Positions 1 to 8,962 of a stretch of 64,000 nucleotides of DNA are shown here, piece after piece. The DNA is from DATBVX01 sp963810775. Its GTDB lineage: Bacteria > Pseudomonadota > Gammaproteobacteria > Steroidobacterales > Steroidobacteraceae. The position numbers were made by a program, and so were the translations under genes. The notes under the pieces are model-generated. The model had not been told where the DNA came from. It worked only from the letters and a program-made list of their open reading frames with translations, and searched no databases. The stretch's first letter is position 1. Every line of letters starts with the position of its first letter. The stretch is taken from NCBI GenBank assembly GCA_963810775.1, contig CAWEOT010000006.1:1-64000 (forward strand), in the 5' to 3' direction.

Positions 1-1
1 C

Positions 2-475
2 GTCGCGATGGGCGCCACCGGACTCGCGGTCCTGCTAAAGGTTTTTCCGTCCGCGTTCAATGTCGTGCTGTTGCTCGGAGCTTTGTACGTGGCCTGGATC
101 GGCATCTCTCTGCTGCGCAGTCGCGGATCGTTCAGCGCAGCTTCCCAATCTTCATCGCGCCCACCGTCCGCGACGTTCCGACAAGGAGTGCTCACGAGCC
201 TGCTGAATCCGAAGGCGTACGTCTTCATGCTCGCCATCTTTCCGCAGTTCTTCCGTCCCGACTATGGAACGCTCTGGGTGCAGGCCGGCGTGCTGTGGCT
301 GATCATCGCGGTGACGCAGGCAGTGGTCTACGGGTCGGTGGCATTGCTCGCGGCGCAGGCGCGTGGCTGGCTCGAGACGAATCCCGCGGTCAATTCGGTC
401 CTGGCGCGCAGTGTGGGTGCAATGCTGGTGCTCGCCGCGATATTCACGGGGTACGAGGGATGGCATCGCTTCTGA
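2..475 (+). CDS. LysE/RhtB-family amino-acid exporter, 5' end cut off
   Basis: The 3' part of a multispanning inner-membrane exporter. The readable protein has hydrophobic segments around residues 5-40, 70-85, 95-120 and 135-150, in the pattern of the LysE/RhtB translocators that export amino acids or their analogues. The family is usually about 200-210 residues. Here about 155 follow the first methionine, and the conserved N-terminal segment that begins these proteins is missing, so the gene starts before the window and the ATG at 8 is internal. A helix break rich in N-P-K near residue 68 (LLNPKAYVF) is typical of the family's second half. The substrate cannot be predicted. No partner gene is visible downstream. 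Confidence 0.85.
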   Translation, partial: VAMGATGLAVLLKVFPSAFNVVLLLGALYVAWIGISLLRSRGSFSAASQSSSRPPSATFRQGVLTSLLNPKAYVFMLAIFPQFFRPDYGTLWVQAGVLWLIIAVTQAVVYGSVALLAAQARGWLETNPAVNSVLARSVGAMLVLAAIFTGYEGWHRF

Positions 476-830
476 GCATGGCCCTCTCACCTGACCGAGC
501 CCGCGCGAGGGCCGCGCGGCGGGCGGCGCAGGTGCGCGTGCAGCCTGGGCAGGTCCGAATCGCGGATCTGGTCGCGCTCCACGTCCTTGAGGACCCGATG
601 CAACCACTTGCGATCGAGTTCGCGCTCAGCTGCCAGGTGATCGAGGAGATGCCGCACTCCGCTGCCGGCGTACTTCCCGCTGCTGACGCGCCGACCCGGC
701 AGCCGCAGTTTCTGCGGCTGCCGGGCTGATGATTCCTCGGCGGGCCATCCTGCGATTCGCGCCTGCGATAGATGCCCACCTCGCGACAGATTGAGGTGAC
801 GGCGCCCCTTGCGCCGCGTGGAGGCAGCAG
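476..830. other. Intergenic stretch with a strong hairpin and a doubtful minus-strand ORF
   Basis: No firm gene lies between the exporter and the next secreted protein. On the minus strand a frame ending at 487-489 can be read for about 100 codons. Its end is basic and helix-like (it contains RKWLHRVLKDVERD), which looks protein-like, but I find no convincing start codon or family. A perfect 14-bp inverted repeat lies at 695-725 and is listed separately. A good Shine-Dalgarno sequence, GGAGG at 820-824, belongs to the gene starting at 831. Confidence 0.3.
695..725. repeat. Perfect 14-bp inverted repeat with a TTT loop
   Basis: CCCGGCAGCCGCAG is followed by TTT and its exact reverse complement. 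It would form a very stable hairpin in RNA from either strand. It lies about 220 bases after the exporter stop and 105 before the next start. There is no run of T after either arm, so it is not a textbook intrinsic terminator. It may be a terminator-like or REP-like element. Confidence 0.6.
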
Positions 831-1268
831 ATGAGATCTCAGTTCAGAGCCGGCTTGGCGGTAGCACTGCTCGCTGCGGCAGCGTTGCTTGCATCCGCTG
901 GTGCATCCGCGCAGGAATGCGCCGCTCGCGCTGTCACTTCATCGGCTGCAGAGGTGTACGCAAGCCCGCCGCGTTTCGCGACCGGTGTCGGCTGGCAGGG
1001 CTTGCAGATCGAGCGCTTGTCCCCAGGCGTGCCGATTTTCGTGTGCCAGGAAAGGGCGGTGGAATTCGGCTTGAGCACCCGCACCTGGGTGCAGATCGGA
1101 TATCGCGCCGCCACTGGTAATTGGCGCCGCGGATGGATCTCCAAGGAGTCCGTGAGCATGGCTGTGCGGACGGATGGCCTGATGAAACGACTCTACGCGT
1201 TCGTTCCGTCCACGAACGCCTTGGTTCTGTGGGCGGCGGGCGATGCCGGAATCGATTCGGTAGCCTGA
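831..1268 (+). CDS. Small secreted protein, possibly SH3-like, function unknown
   Basis: A 145-residue protein with a clear signal peptide: basic start (MRSQFR), hydrophobic core at residues 8-25 and an A-S-A type cleavage site near residue 27, so it should go to the periplasm or outside. Two cysteines in the mature part (around residues 30 and 70) could form a disulfide. The centre (residues 60-100, W-V-Q-I-G-Y and W-R-R-G-W-I) resembles bacterial SH3-like domains, but this is weak. GGAGG at 820-824 is six bases before the ATG and supports the start. Its last 76 bases overlap the convergent 3' end of the histidine kinase. Confidence 0.6.
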   Translation: MRSQFRAGLAVALLAAAALLASAGASAQECAARAVTSSAAEVYASPPRFATGVGWQGLQIERLSPGVPIFVCQERAVEFGLSTRTWVQIGYRAATGNWRRGWISKESVSMAVRTDGLMKRLYAFVPSTNALVLWAAGDAGIDSVA

Positions 1269-4200
1269 GTGGCCGCAATCAGCGACTGCAAAGCTTCGAG
1301 GTCGACTGGTTTTATCAGGTGGTGATCGAAGCCCGCCTCCCGGGCGCGCCGGCGATCTTCGTCTTGCCCCCAACCCGTCAGCGCGACGATCGAAGCGCGC
1401 GGCTCCTGTCGCGACGAGCGCAGGCGACGAGCCACCTCGTAGCCGTCCATGCCAGGCATGCCGATGTCGAGCAACACCATGTGCGGACGCCAGGTCTCGA
1501 AAACCGCCAGTGCTTGCGGCCCATCATGTGCCATCCGCACTTCTGCACCCGCTTGATTAAGAAGCATGCACAGGCTCTCCGCAGCATCGCGGTTGTCATC
1601 CACCACCAGAATTCTCGCCGGCGCGACGATAGGGATCGCGAGCCTGATCTCCTCGGGATTGAGCTGCTGGGCGGGGCTCAAGGGAAGGCGAACAGTGAAT
1701 CGGCTGCCCATTCCTGAGCCTTCGCTTTCAGCCTCGACCCGTCCGCCATGCATCTCCGTCAACCGGTGCACGAGCGCGAGGCCGATCCCGAGCCCGCTCT
1801 GATTGCGCTTCGCACTCTGGTTCCCGCGCGCGAAAATCTTGAAGAGTTGCGGCAGTAGCTCCGGCTCGATGCCATCTCCCTGGTCGCTGATCACGACAAC
1901 GGCCTCCAGCGATTCGCGCCTCGCTTCGACGGTGATTGCGCCGCCGCTGTCGGAATACTTCGCGGCATTGTTGAGAAGGTTGCGCGAACACCTGCGCAAG
2001 GCGGACGGGATCCGCCTCCAGCACCATGGGCTCTTGCGGGATCGAAACGGTCAGACGATGGTTTCCGCTACGAATGAGAGGTTCGCTAGCCTCGATCGCA
2101 TTGCGCAAGGCGATATCGAGTCTCACCGGCTCCTTGCGCAGCTCGATGCTGCCGCCGGTGATACGCGACACTTCAAGCAGATCGTCGACCAGCCGCACGA
2201 GGTGACTCAGCTGACGCTCCATGATTTCCATCGCCATATCGGCTGGTCGCAGCGCACCCGTAGCTCGGGAGATCTTCAGCACTTCAAGGGAACTGCGTAA
2301 CGGCGCCAGCGGATTGCGAAGTTCGTGCGACAGCGTCGCCAGGAATTCGTTTTTGCGCTGGTCTCCTTCCCGCAACCTACGGTGCATCTCGGCCGATTTC
2401 ATCAGTGTGCCGACGCGCACCAGCAGCTCGCGTGAGCTGAAAGGCTTCACCAGATAATCGTCGGCACCGTGACCAAGTCCCTCGACACGTGCCTCTTCGC
2501 CGGCGCGCGCCGAGAGAAGGATCACCGGAATCGAACGCAGACCAGGATCAGCGCGCAGCTCGCGGATCAGGCCGAACCCGTCAAGCTGAGGCATCATGAC
2601 GTCGGAGATGATGAGGTCGGGTCGGCGCGCACGTGCGGCGTCCAGGGCGGCGCGACCGTCGGCGACTGCGTGTACCTCGTAGTCTTCGGCGAGGAGCCTG
2701 CGCACGTACTCACGCAAGTCCGCGTTGTCATCCGCCACGAGGACTCGCTGCGCAGTATGCGGTCCGGCCGGCGCTTGCACGCGCTCCGCTTCAGGCAGCC
2801 AGCCCAGCGCCTCGGCGACGTATGCGTCGGCGCGCGAAGCGGTAGCGGCAGTTTCGCGCTGCGCCTTGACGTGCTCGGCTGGAAGATGGGCACTGCCCTT
2901 CGGAATCGCGACCGTGAAAGCGGTCCCCTCTCCCAGCTTGCTTTGCACGGTGATCGACCCACCATGCAGTTTCACCAGTTCGTTGACGAGCGCGAGGCCG
3001 ATGCCGCTTCCCTCATGGCTGCGACCCCGCGCATCCTCAACGCGGTGGAAGCGTTCGAACATGCGCGGCAGCGACTCTGCAGGAATCCCGGTGCCGGTAT
3101 CGCTGACTATGAGCTCCACGCGGTTTGCGGCATCCCGCATCTGCACCGAAATTGCGCCCTCAAAAGTAAACTTGAAGGCATTGGAAAGCAGGTTGAGGAC
3201 GATCTTTTCCCACATCTCCTGATCGACGTAGACAGCCTCCGCCAGCGGCGGGCAATCGACTGCGAGACGGATGCCCGCACGCTCGCAGGCCGCGCGAAAA
3301 TTGCTCGCCAGCTCCACGGTCAACATCGGCGAGGTCGGTCGGCTGATACGAGACACGCGTGCGCCCGGCTTCGATGCGCGCGAAGTCGAGCAGAGTGTTG
3401 ACCAGCTTGAGAAGCCGTTGGCCGTTACGCTGCGCTGCTATGAGCACCGCCCTGCTTTCCGGCAGCATGTCTCCTGCGGTCTTCGCCAGAACGTCCTCCA
3501 GCGGCCCGAGTATCAGGGTGAGCGGCGTCCGGAATTCGTGGCTGACATTACTGAAGAAAGCCGTCTTCGCCCGGTCGAGCTCGGCGAGCGCGTCGACTCG
3601 ACGGCGCTCGTCCTCCAATGCCCGCACGCCGGCGATGGCATTCGCAATACTGGAGCCCGCGAGGCGGAAGAAATCGGCGTAGTCGTTATCGAAGCTGCGC
3701 CGTGGGCTGATGCCGAGGACGACGTACCCATACGGCTCCTGACTGGGGGTTGCGATCTTCAGCACCACCGCCTGCTTCACCGCTTCCGGCCACGGCCCAC
3801 CAGGCAGCGTCGTCCACGACGCGTCTGCGAGCATCAGCTCCGATTCATCGCCCACGGGCCAGGAGTCGCCTCGGTTCGCACGGCCTATTCGCTCGGGCGC
3901 GGCGGTACTGTCCGCGGCGAGCCCCGTTGTTGATTCCAGGTATGCCGAGCCCTCCCGCACATCCCAGCGGTAGAAGGCTGCGAACGGAACATCCTTGCTG
4001 TAGGGCTCCAGCACCGCGGCCGCGTTGCGAAACACATCCCCAACGGATGAAGCTCCATTGCCGACGCGCCCGAGATCGCGCAGAGCGCCGAGCCTGCGCT
4101 CGCCGATGATGCGGCCGGTGGTTTCGCTGACGATGCAGAACAGTCCGCCGACACGTCCGGTTTCGTCCCGCACCGGATCGTAGGAGACATCGAAGTAGGT

Positions 4201-4590
4201 TTCTTCGACGTAACCATGACGCTCGAGTCCGAACAGATGATCCTTGGCCCAAAACGCCTCGCCCGTGTTGACGACGCTTTGGAACAGCGGTTCGAGAACG
4301 TCCCACACCTCGCTCCAGCATTTCCTTGCCGGCATCCCTAGTGCCGCAGGATGCTTGGAGCCGAACACCGGGCGATACGCATCGTTGTAGATTGCAACGA
4401 GCTCGGGTCCCCAGAAGAGCACGATCTGTGCCTTCGACGGCAACAGAATGCTGACTGCGCTGCGCAGGCTTTGCGGCCAGGTGTCGATGGGACCAAGGGG
4501 CGTGCTCGACCACTCCTTGGCGCGGATGAGAGCGCCCATCTCACCACCACCTACCAGCCAATCTGCTGCCAACGGTCGGGGCGTTTCCAT
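1193..4590 (-). CDS. Hybrid sensor histidine kinase with two receiver domains (two apparent frameshifts)
   Basis: A large cytoplasmic signalling protein read in three consecutive frames. From the N-terminus: a PAS-like domain (TPLGPIDTWPQSLR region), a GAF-like region, HisKA with SHEFRTPL, HATPase (N-box LLSNAFKF, G2 GSGIGLALV), a receiver domain (VADDNADLREYV, aspartate in ISDVMMP, lysine in YLVKPF), a second HisKA (SHELRNPL), a second HATPase (NLLNNAAKYS) and a C-terminal receiver (VVDDNRDA, LLDIGMPGMDGYE, HLIKPVD). The frame changes near 3325, inside the first HATPase, and near 1990, inside the second. On both sides the protein fits the family, so one base seems lost or gained at each point. 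The start chosen is the ATG at 4590, before the PAS-like region; upstream sequence in frame is not protein-like. The two-kinase, two-receiver layout suggests internal phosphorelay. The signal is unknown. Confidence 0.8.
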
Positions 4591-4717
4591 GGAGCTGTGT
4601 GGCTCCCGTAGCGGTGTCAAGGTTCGGCGGCTGTGTGGCCGCCGGGAGAACGTCGATCCAGGCGTGCGGTTTTTGTATTTTCTGCCGTGTGAAGTGCAGC
4701 AGTGAGCGACGCGCTGA

Positions 4718-4880
4718 GCTAACCGCTCGTTGGGGGCGCGTCGTGTCGTAGACGCCAACCGAGGGCTCTCGGCGTCAATCCGGTAGCTATCAGTTGCATC
4801 GGACACCAGCGCGACAGGCCGCGCTGTGATAGCTGGATTGACCGCCCTTGGCGACAGTTGACTGCGCGAGTTTGTTATGA
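4718..4880 (+). repeat. Long imperfect palindrome resembling an integron attC site
   Basis: Starts GCTAAC and ends GTTATGA, with nested pairing between the two halves. The best arms are 4774-4792 and 4827-4842 (GTCAATCC...TAGCTATCA with TGATAGCTGGATTGAC). The inner CAGCGC/GCGCTG and outer CGCCAA/TTGGCG also pair. The overall shape (TAAC and GTTA ends, foldable single strand, 163 nt) resembles the long attC sites of gene cassettes. The first 29 bases recur at 6020. The core boxes deviate from the attC consensus and no integrase is in the window, so the call is tentative. Confidence 0.4.
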
Positions 4881-5084
4881 GCACTGCGTGCGTTCCGCAC
4901 AGCGATGCGCCTCGTCGAATGATATCATAGAAGCAGCGGAAGAACCCGAGCAAGACCGAATCGCTGAGCTTGGACCGGCTACGCTTTATGCAGCGCTGAG
5001 CGATTCGTGGTCTTCAACTAAGTGACGCTCCCAGTCGCCAAACGATTGCTGTTCCAACTCGGGCACATGATCAAGTGGTCCGCT

Positions 5085-5860
5085 CGGTTTGGCTGGATGG
5101 GGGTGCCTCTGTCTTTCAGGATACAGCGGGACTTTGTGAATCGCTGCTGGACCGCACAAGCCAAGGATGGCTATGAAACGTTCGTGCGTCTCGCGCATTG
5201 TCCCGCTTGTACCCGTCGTTCTGGGTCGCCGTGTTGCTCACCAGCGCTTGTGCGTGTGGGGCTCGTTTTCCCCAATGACGGTGGTTGCGAATCTTACGAT
5301 GGTCGCCGCAAAAGACAAGTGCCTGGCGCACCGTACGTCGATGGCGTTTACTGGACGCTTGATGTCGAGATCATGTTCTATGCTCTCGTTTTCTTGTTGA
5401 TCGTCACGCGCCAGATGAGACGTGTTGAGACAGTGGCTCGCCATGGCGCCGGTCCTGTAGCCGGCGGTATTTACAAGCCTCTCGCCTCGGATGTACGGAC
5501 AGTCGCGGGCCGTTCATTGACATGAGCGGATGCTGAAATCTGCATTCCTGATCCGCTCACGCGCACTTGGCGGACTTCTCGCGAGACGCTTTGCAATTTC
5601 ACCCGGACGCGTTCCACAAAGTATTCGGAGCATGTTCTTTGCGTAAGGTATCGCGCACTATCGTGCAGCAGAGCGGCTTTGCGACGAAATCTACCCAATT
5701 GTCTGTACAGGTCGTGACGGCAAGCACCGTTTTAGCGTTCGGCACTCATTGTTCTTGGCTGTTGCGCTCCGTCGCCTTCGCCTTCCTGACCTTCGTTTGT
5801 GGTACTGGCTCGGAAGTGCTCACCTACCCGCTCATATCTTGTCGCAGGCAACGTGATAGG
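5085..5860 (+). pseudogene. Decayed acyltransferase-3 (OafA/YrhL type)
   Basis: Pieces of an acyltransferase-3 membrane protein appear in order on the plus strand but in different frames: FGWMGVPLSF near 5090, then SRLYPSFWVAVLLTSA near 5200, an ANLTM-like piece near 5285, VDGVYWTLDVEIMFYALVF near 5340-5395, and LTYPL near 5825. These match the order of conserved segments in proteins that O-acylate sugars (GVxLFF, RLYPxFW, VDGVYWTL, LTYPLYL). No single frame joins them, and the start and several helices are missing, so it is not functional as written. Unlike the frameshifted genes elsewhere here, much of the length has no recognisable homology, which suggests real decay. It lies in a more AT-rich patch between two attC-like repeats. 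I see no other gene in 4591-6101. Confidence 0.65.
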
Positions 5861-6019
5861 TAAGCATATCATATGCGCAACTCGGCTTCAGCCCATGGAT
5901 GAACTGTAGCGTGCGTGATTTCACAGTCTGCTATGAGTCTGTTTGAGCCACGATCATGGCGGGCGGTGCGATCGAACCAGCGACGCCTGCTCGGCCTGTG
6001 AAAGCATGCTCTACCGCTG

Positions 6020-6073
6020 GCTAACCGCCCCTTAGGGGGCGCGTAGTGTAACCGCCCTCGCCGCTTGTTAGAA
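6020..6073 (+). repeat. Short attC-like inverted repeat, second copy
   Basis: Begins with about 30 bases nearly identical to those at 4718 (GCTAACCGC, then GGGGGCGCGT and GTGT) and ends GTTAGAA. CTAAC at the left pairs with GTTAG at the right, and the interior (GGGGGCG/CGCCCTC) pairs imperfectly. At 54 nt it is close to a short attC. It lies downstream of the decayed plus-strand acyltransferase, where a cassette's attC would be expected. An internal CGCCCC/GGGGCG hairpin is also present. Confidence 0.4.
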
Positions 6074-6101
6074 GTCGCACGCCGCGAAAATCCCATGCAG
6101 C

Positions 6102-7083
6102 TCAGAAGTTGCACGGCGACGTTAGCGGCGGATTCAACGCGGGCACGGTGTCTCGGAACTTCACGCCAGCCTGACGCAACTCGCCAACGAGTTCTTCGAC
6201 GCGCTGCGGCGAAAGCGTTGCGTCTTTCTGATGAAACACCCAGTCGATGTCTTCCACATAGTGACGCGATTCTCCGCTGCGTATGAGCCCATCCTTGATG
6301 AACCACAGGTTGAAGTTGATCGACATCGGTTCTTCCGGATAGTACGGCTCACCGTGCGTCGCGAGCAGCTCGCCATCGACGTAGTACTTCACGGTTCGTG
6401 CGCCCACCTGCAGCACTAGTGTGTGCCAGCCCTCGCGACTCCCCTGCACCGACTGACTGGTATTCACCTGCAACCATTCCGGTTCCGGGCGAAATGTTTC
6501 CCAAGTCGTCGCATAGAGTGTGAGTGCTCCTCCGCCCCAGCCGCCGTTCGGGAGGTACTCGAAATCGAGCTCGCTGTAATCGGCATCGAGCGGCGCCTTG
6601 AGCGGGCTGATCATGTAGAAGGTCTCGACCACCTGGTCGCCGTCCGGTCCGGCGGCTGGCGCGTCATGAAAGCGGACACGGGCCGCGTAGGTTCCCTCGT
6701 AGTACTTGCGCTGATGGCAGAACTGCGCCTGGCGCGTCGTCGTGCCATCTGTCGTGGCCGTCATGCGCACCAAGAAGATTACCCGCGTGATCCGGGTCCG
6801 CAACGCCCAGAGTCACGTTGCCACTCCAGAGTGCGCCGGTGATTCCGGGCCAGCCCGGCTCAGTCCGCAGGATCCAGCCATTGCGCTCGAATTCCCGCGG
6901 CGAGGTGTAACTGAAGTCATCGAACAGCACCGGCACGAGAGTCGGCGGCGGACCGCGGTGAGGAGAGCGCTTCGTGTCAGAGCCGGAATTCATGGTGGTT
7001 TCACTCATGCTGACCGTCGCTTCACAGCCGACGGTCGCAAGCAGCACTACCAGAAGAACCAGCCGCGGACCGAATACGCTCAC
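6102..7083 (-). CDS. GH16-like (beta-glucanase/laminarinase fold) lipoprotein, one apparent frameshift
   Basis: Probable secreted polysaccharide-active lipoprotein. The N-terminus is a hydrophobic leader ending in VGC, a lipoprotein-like cysteine near residue 20. The middle and C-terminal parts fit the concanavalin-type fold of glycoside hydrolase family 16, with ELDFE matching the catalytic E-x-D-x-E motif and downstream beta-strand segments (HTLVLQVG, VKYYVDGEL). The frame changes near 6775, between the N-terminal quarter and the rest. The start is GTG at 7083, directly after the stop of the upstream membrane protein, so the two are probably cotranscribed. It may cut or remodel a polysaccharide, possibly the product of the adjacent locus. 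Whether it is an active hydrolase or only a binding protein is not settled. Confidence 0.65.
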
Positions 7084-7560
7084 TTACGGCACAGGCAAGG
7101 CGGGCTTGAGTGTCATCAGCACCACCGCAACGAGCGGTGCCAGCGTCGCGACCGAGCCCCAGAGCGCCCAGCGTCGACGCAGTGATTCATAGCGCGGCCA
7201 GTCGAACTGACCAGCGCCGCCGGCACGCGCAAGTGCGGTGATCTTGCGCTGTAAGGGGCCGATCCAGAACATGAATGAGAGGCCGGAGATGATCAGCAAT
7301 ACGAGGCCCCAGAAAATCCAGCCGGTGCGGAGGATGGGAAAGCCTCCGGTAATCGCGGCGGCGAGGCCCGCGATAGTCAGCAAGGTGACCCCCGGCATCG
7401 TGAACCATCGGTCGCTGCGCGTGATGCCCTCGAAAGCATGCGCGATGATTTTTGGATCGCGCGTCGCACCGGCATGGTATGCCCAGAAAACGCCCGTGAT
7501 GATGTTGCCGAGGAACAGCACGACGCCAATGACGTGCAATAGCTTCCAGATCAGGTACAC
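7084..7560 (-). CDS. DUF2269-type integral membrane protein
   Basis: A 158-residue protein with four predicted membrane helices (about residues 5-27, 52-73, 82-102 and 130-152). It starts MYLIWKLLHVIGVVLFLG, the pattern of the small DUF2269-type membrane proteins; an early histidine in the first helix is typical. The start is GTG at 7560, preceded by GGAGGG five bases upstream. It lies between manB and the GH16-like lipoprotein and abuts the latter. The function is unknown. Confidence 0.75.
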   Translation of the reverse strand: MYLIWKLLHVIGVVLFLGNIITGVFWAYHAGATRDPKIIAHAFEGITRSDRWFTMPGVTLLTIAGLAAAITGGFPILRTGWIFWGLVLLIISGLSFMFWIGPLQRKITALARAGGAGQFDWPRYESLRRRWALWGSVATLAPLVAVVLMTLKPALPVP

Positions 7561-7605
7561 GGCACCCTCCAGTGAACAGGCGTAGTTGTAGTGGCCTTCG
7601 AGGCC

Positions 7606-8952
7606 TCAGCCTTCGAGCGCCTTGAGCAGCTCTTCGGTCTTCGCCTTCATCAGGCCTGCGTCGCCGCGCGACTCGACGTTAAGCCGCACCAGCGGCTCGG
7701 TGTTCGAGGTGCGCAGATTGAAACGCCAGCCGTCGAATTCCATCGACAGGCCGTCGGTGTAGTCGACGCTTTGCGCTTTGGGCCTATAGAGCTTCTCTAT
7801 GCGCTGGATGGCAGCTTTCCCGTCCGGAAGCTTGCGATTGATTTCACCGCTCGCGGGAAACAGCTTGATCCGCTCATCCACGAGCGCCGAGAGCGATTTG
7901 CCGGACTCGCAGATGATCTGCGTTACCAGCAGCCACGGAATCATGCCGCTGTCCGCGTAGGAGAAATCGCGGAAATAGTGATGGGCGCTCATCTCGCCAC
8001 CGTAGACGGCATCCTCGGTCCGCATCTTTTCCTTGATGAACGCGTGGCCGGACTTGCACAGCACCGGTATCCCGCCCAGCGACTTCACGATGTCCACCGT
8101 GTTCCAGGTGAGCCGCGGGTCGTGAACGATCTTGGCGCCCGGGTAACGCTTTAGAAACGCCGACGCCAGCAACCCGACGATGTAGTAGCCCTCAATGAAC
8201 CGGCCGGCTTCATCGAAGAAAAAGCAGCGGTCGTAGTCCCCGTCCCACGCGAGACCGAGGTCCGCCTGGTGCTTGCGGATCGCCTCGATCGTCGGCGCAC
8301 GGTTCTCCTCCAGCATCGGGTTGGGCACACCGTTTGGAAAATGGCCATCCGGCTGGTTGAACAATTTGATGAACTCGAACGGCAGGTGCTTTTCGATCTG
8401 GTCGATGACTAGCCCGGCCCCGCCATTGCCCGCATTCACCACGATCTTGAGGGGCTTGAGCTTGCTGCGCTCGACATAGCTCAGCAGGTGCTCGAGATAG
8501 CTCTTGCTGGTGTCGAGGTCCTGGTGACGGCCGGCGCGCGCCGGCGGAGCGAACTCGCCTCGTTCGGCAATGGCGCGAATATCCTCTAGCCCGGTGTCCG
8601 CGCTGATGGGCTTCGCTCGCTCGCGCACCATCTTCATGCCGTTGTAATCCGGCGGATTGTGACTCGCCGTGACCATGATCCCGCCGTCGAGGGATTCATG
8701 GAAGGTGGCGAAATACACCCCTTCGGTTCCGACGAGGCCGATGTCGACGACATCGACGCCCGAATCGTTGAGTCCCTTGACCAGGGCATCGCGCAATTGC
8801 GCGCTCGACAGGCGGATGTCGCGGCCCACCGCGACCTTTCGGGGTTTCACGAACTCGGCGAATCCCCGGCCGATGCGATAGGCGATGTCCTCATTGAGCT
8901 CATCCGGCAGGCGGCCGCGAACATCGTAGGCCTTGAACGACGTGATCTTCAT
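7606..8952 (-). CDS. manB: Phosphomannomutase/phosphoglucomutase
   Basis: A 448-residue cytoplasmic enzyme interconverting mannose-6-phosphate and mannose-1-phosphate, and often the glucose pair. The phosphoserine loop is TASHNPPDYNGMK near residue 97. The metal loop DGDYDRCFFFD is near residue 228, the sugar-binding GGEMSAHHY near 313, and the phosphate-binding RTSNTEPLVR near 415. Length and order match the ManB/CpsG (AlgC-like) family. With manC it provides GDP-mannose for the polysaccharide. It is separated by only ten bases from the aminotransferase upstream and is probably among the last genes of the long minus-strand transcription unit. Confidence 0.92.
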   Translation of the reverse strand: MKITSFKAYDVRGRLPDELNEDIAYRIGRGFAEFVKPRKVAVGRDIRLSSAQLRDALVKGLNDSGVDVVDIGLVGTEGVYFATFHESLDGGIMVTASHNPPDYNGMKMVRERAKPISADTGLEDIRAIAERGEFAPPARAGRHQDLDTSKSYLEHLLSYVERSKLKPLKIVVNAGNGGAGLVIDQIEKHLPFEFIKLFNQPDGHFPNGVPNPMLEENRAPTIEAIRKHQADLGLAWDGDYDRCFFFDEAGRFIEGYYIVGLLASAFLKRYPGAKIVHDPRLTWNTVDIVKSLGGIPVLCKSGHAFIKEKMRTEDAVYGGEMSAHHYFRDFSYADSGMIPWLLVTQIICESGKSLSALVDERIKLFPASGEINRKLPDGKAAIQRIEKLYRPKAQSVDYTDGLSMEFDGWRFNLRTSNTEPLVRLNVESRGDAGLMKAKTEELLKALEG

Positions 8953-8962
8953 TTCGATCCCT

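Noticed and set aside
4700..6100. Complete mobile integron
   Set aside because: No integrase or attI was seen and the core boxes are not perfect, so only attC-like repeats are reported.
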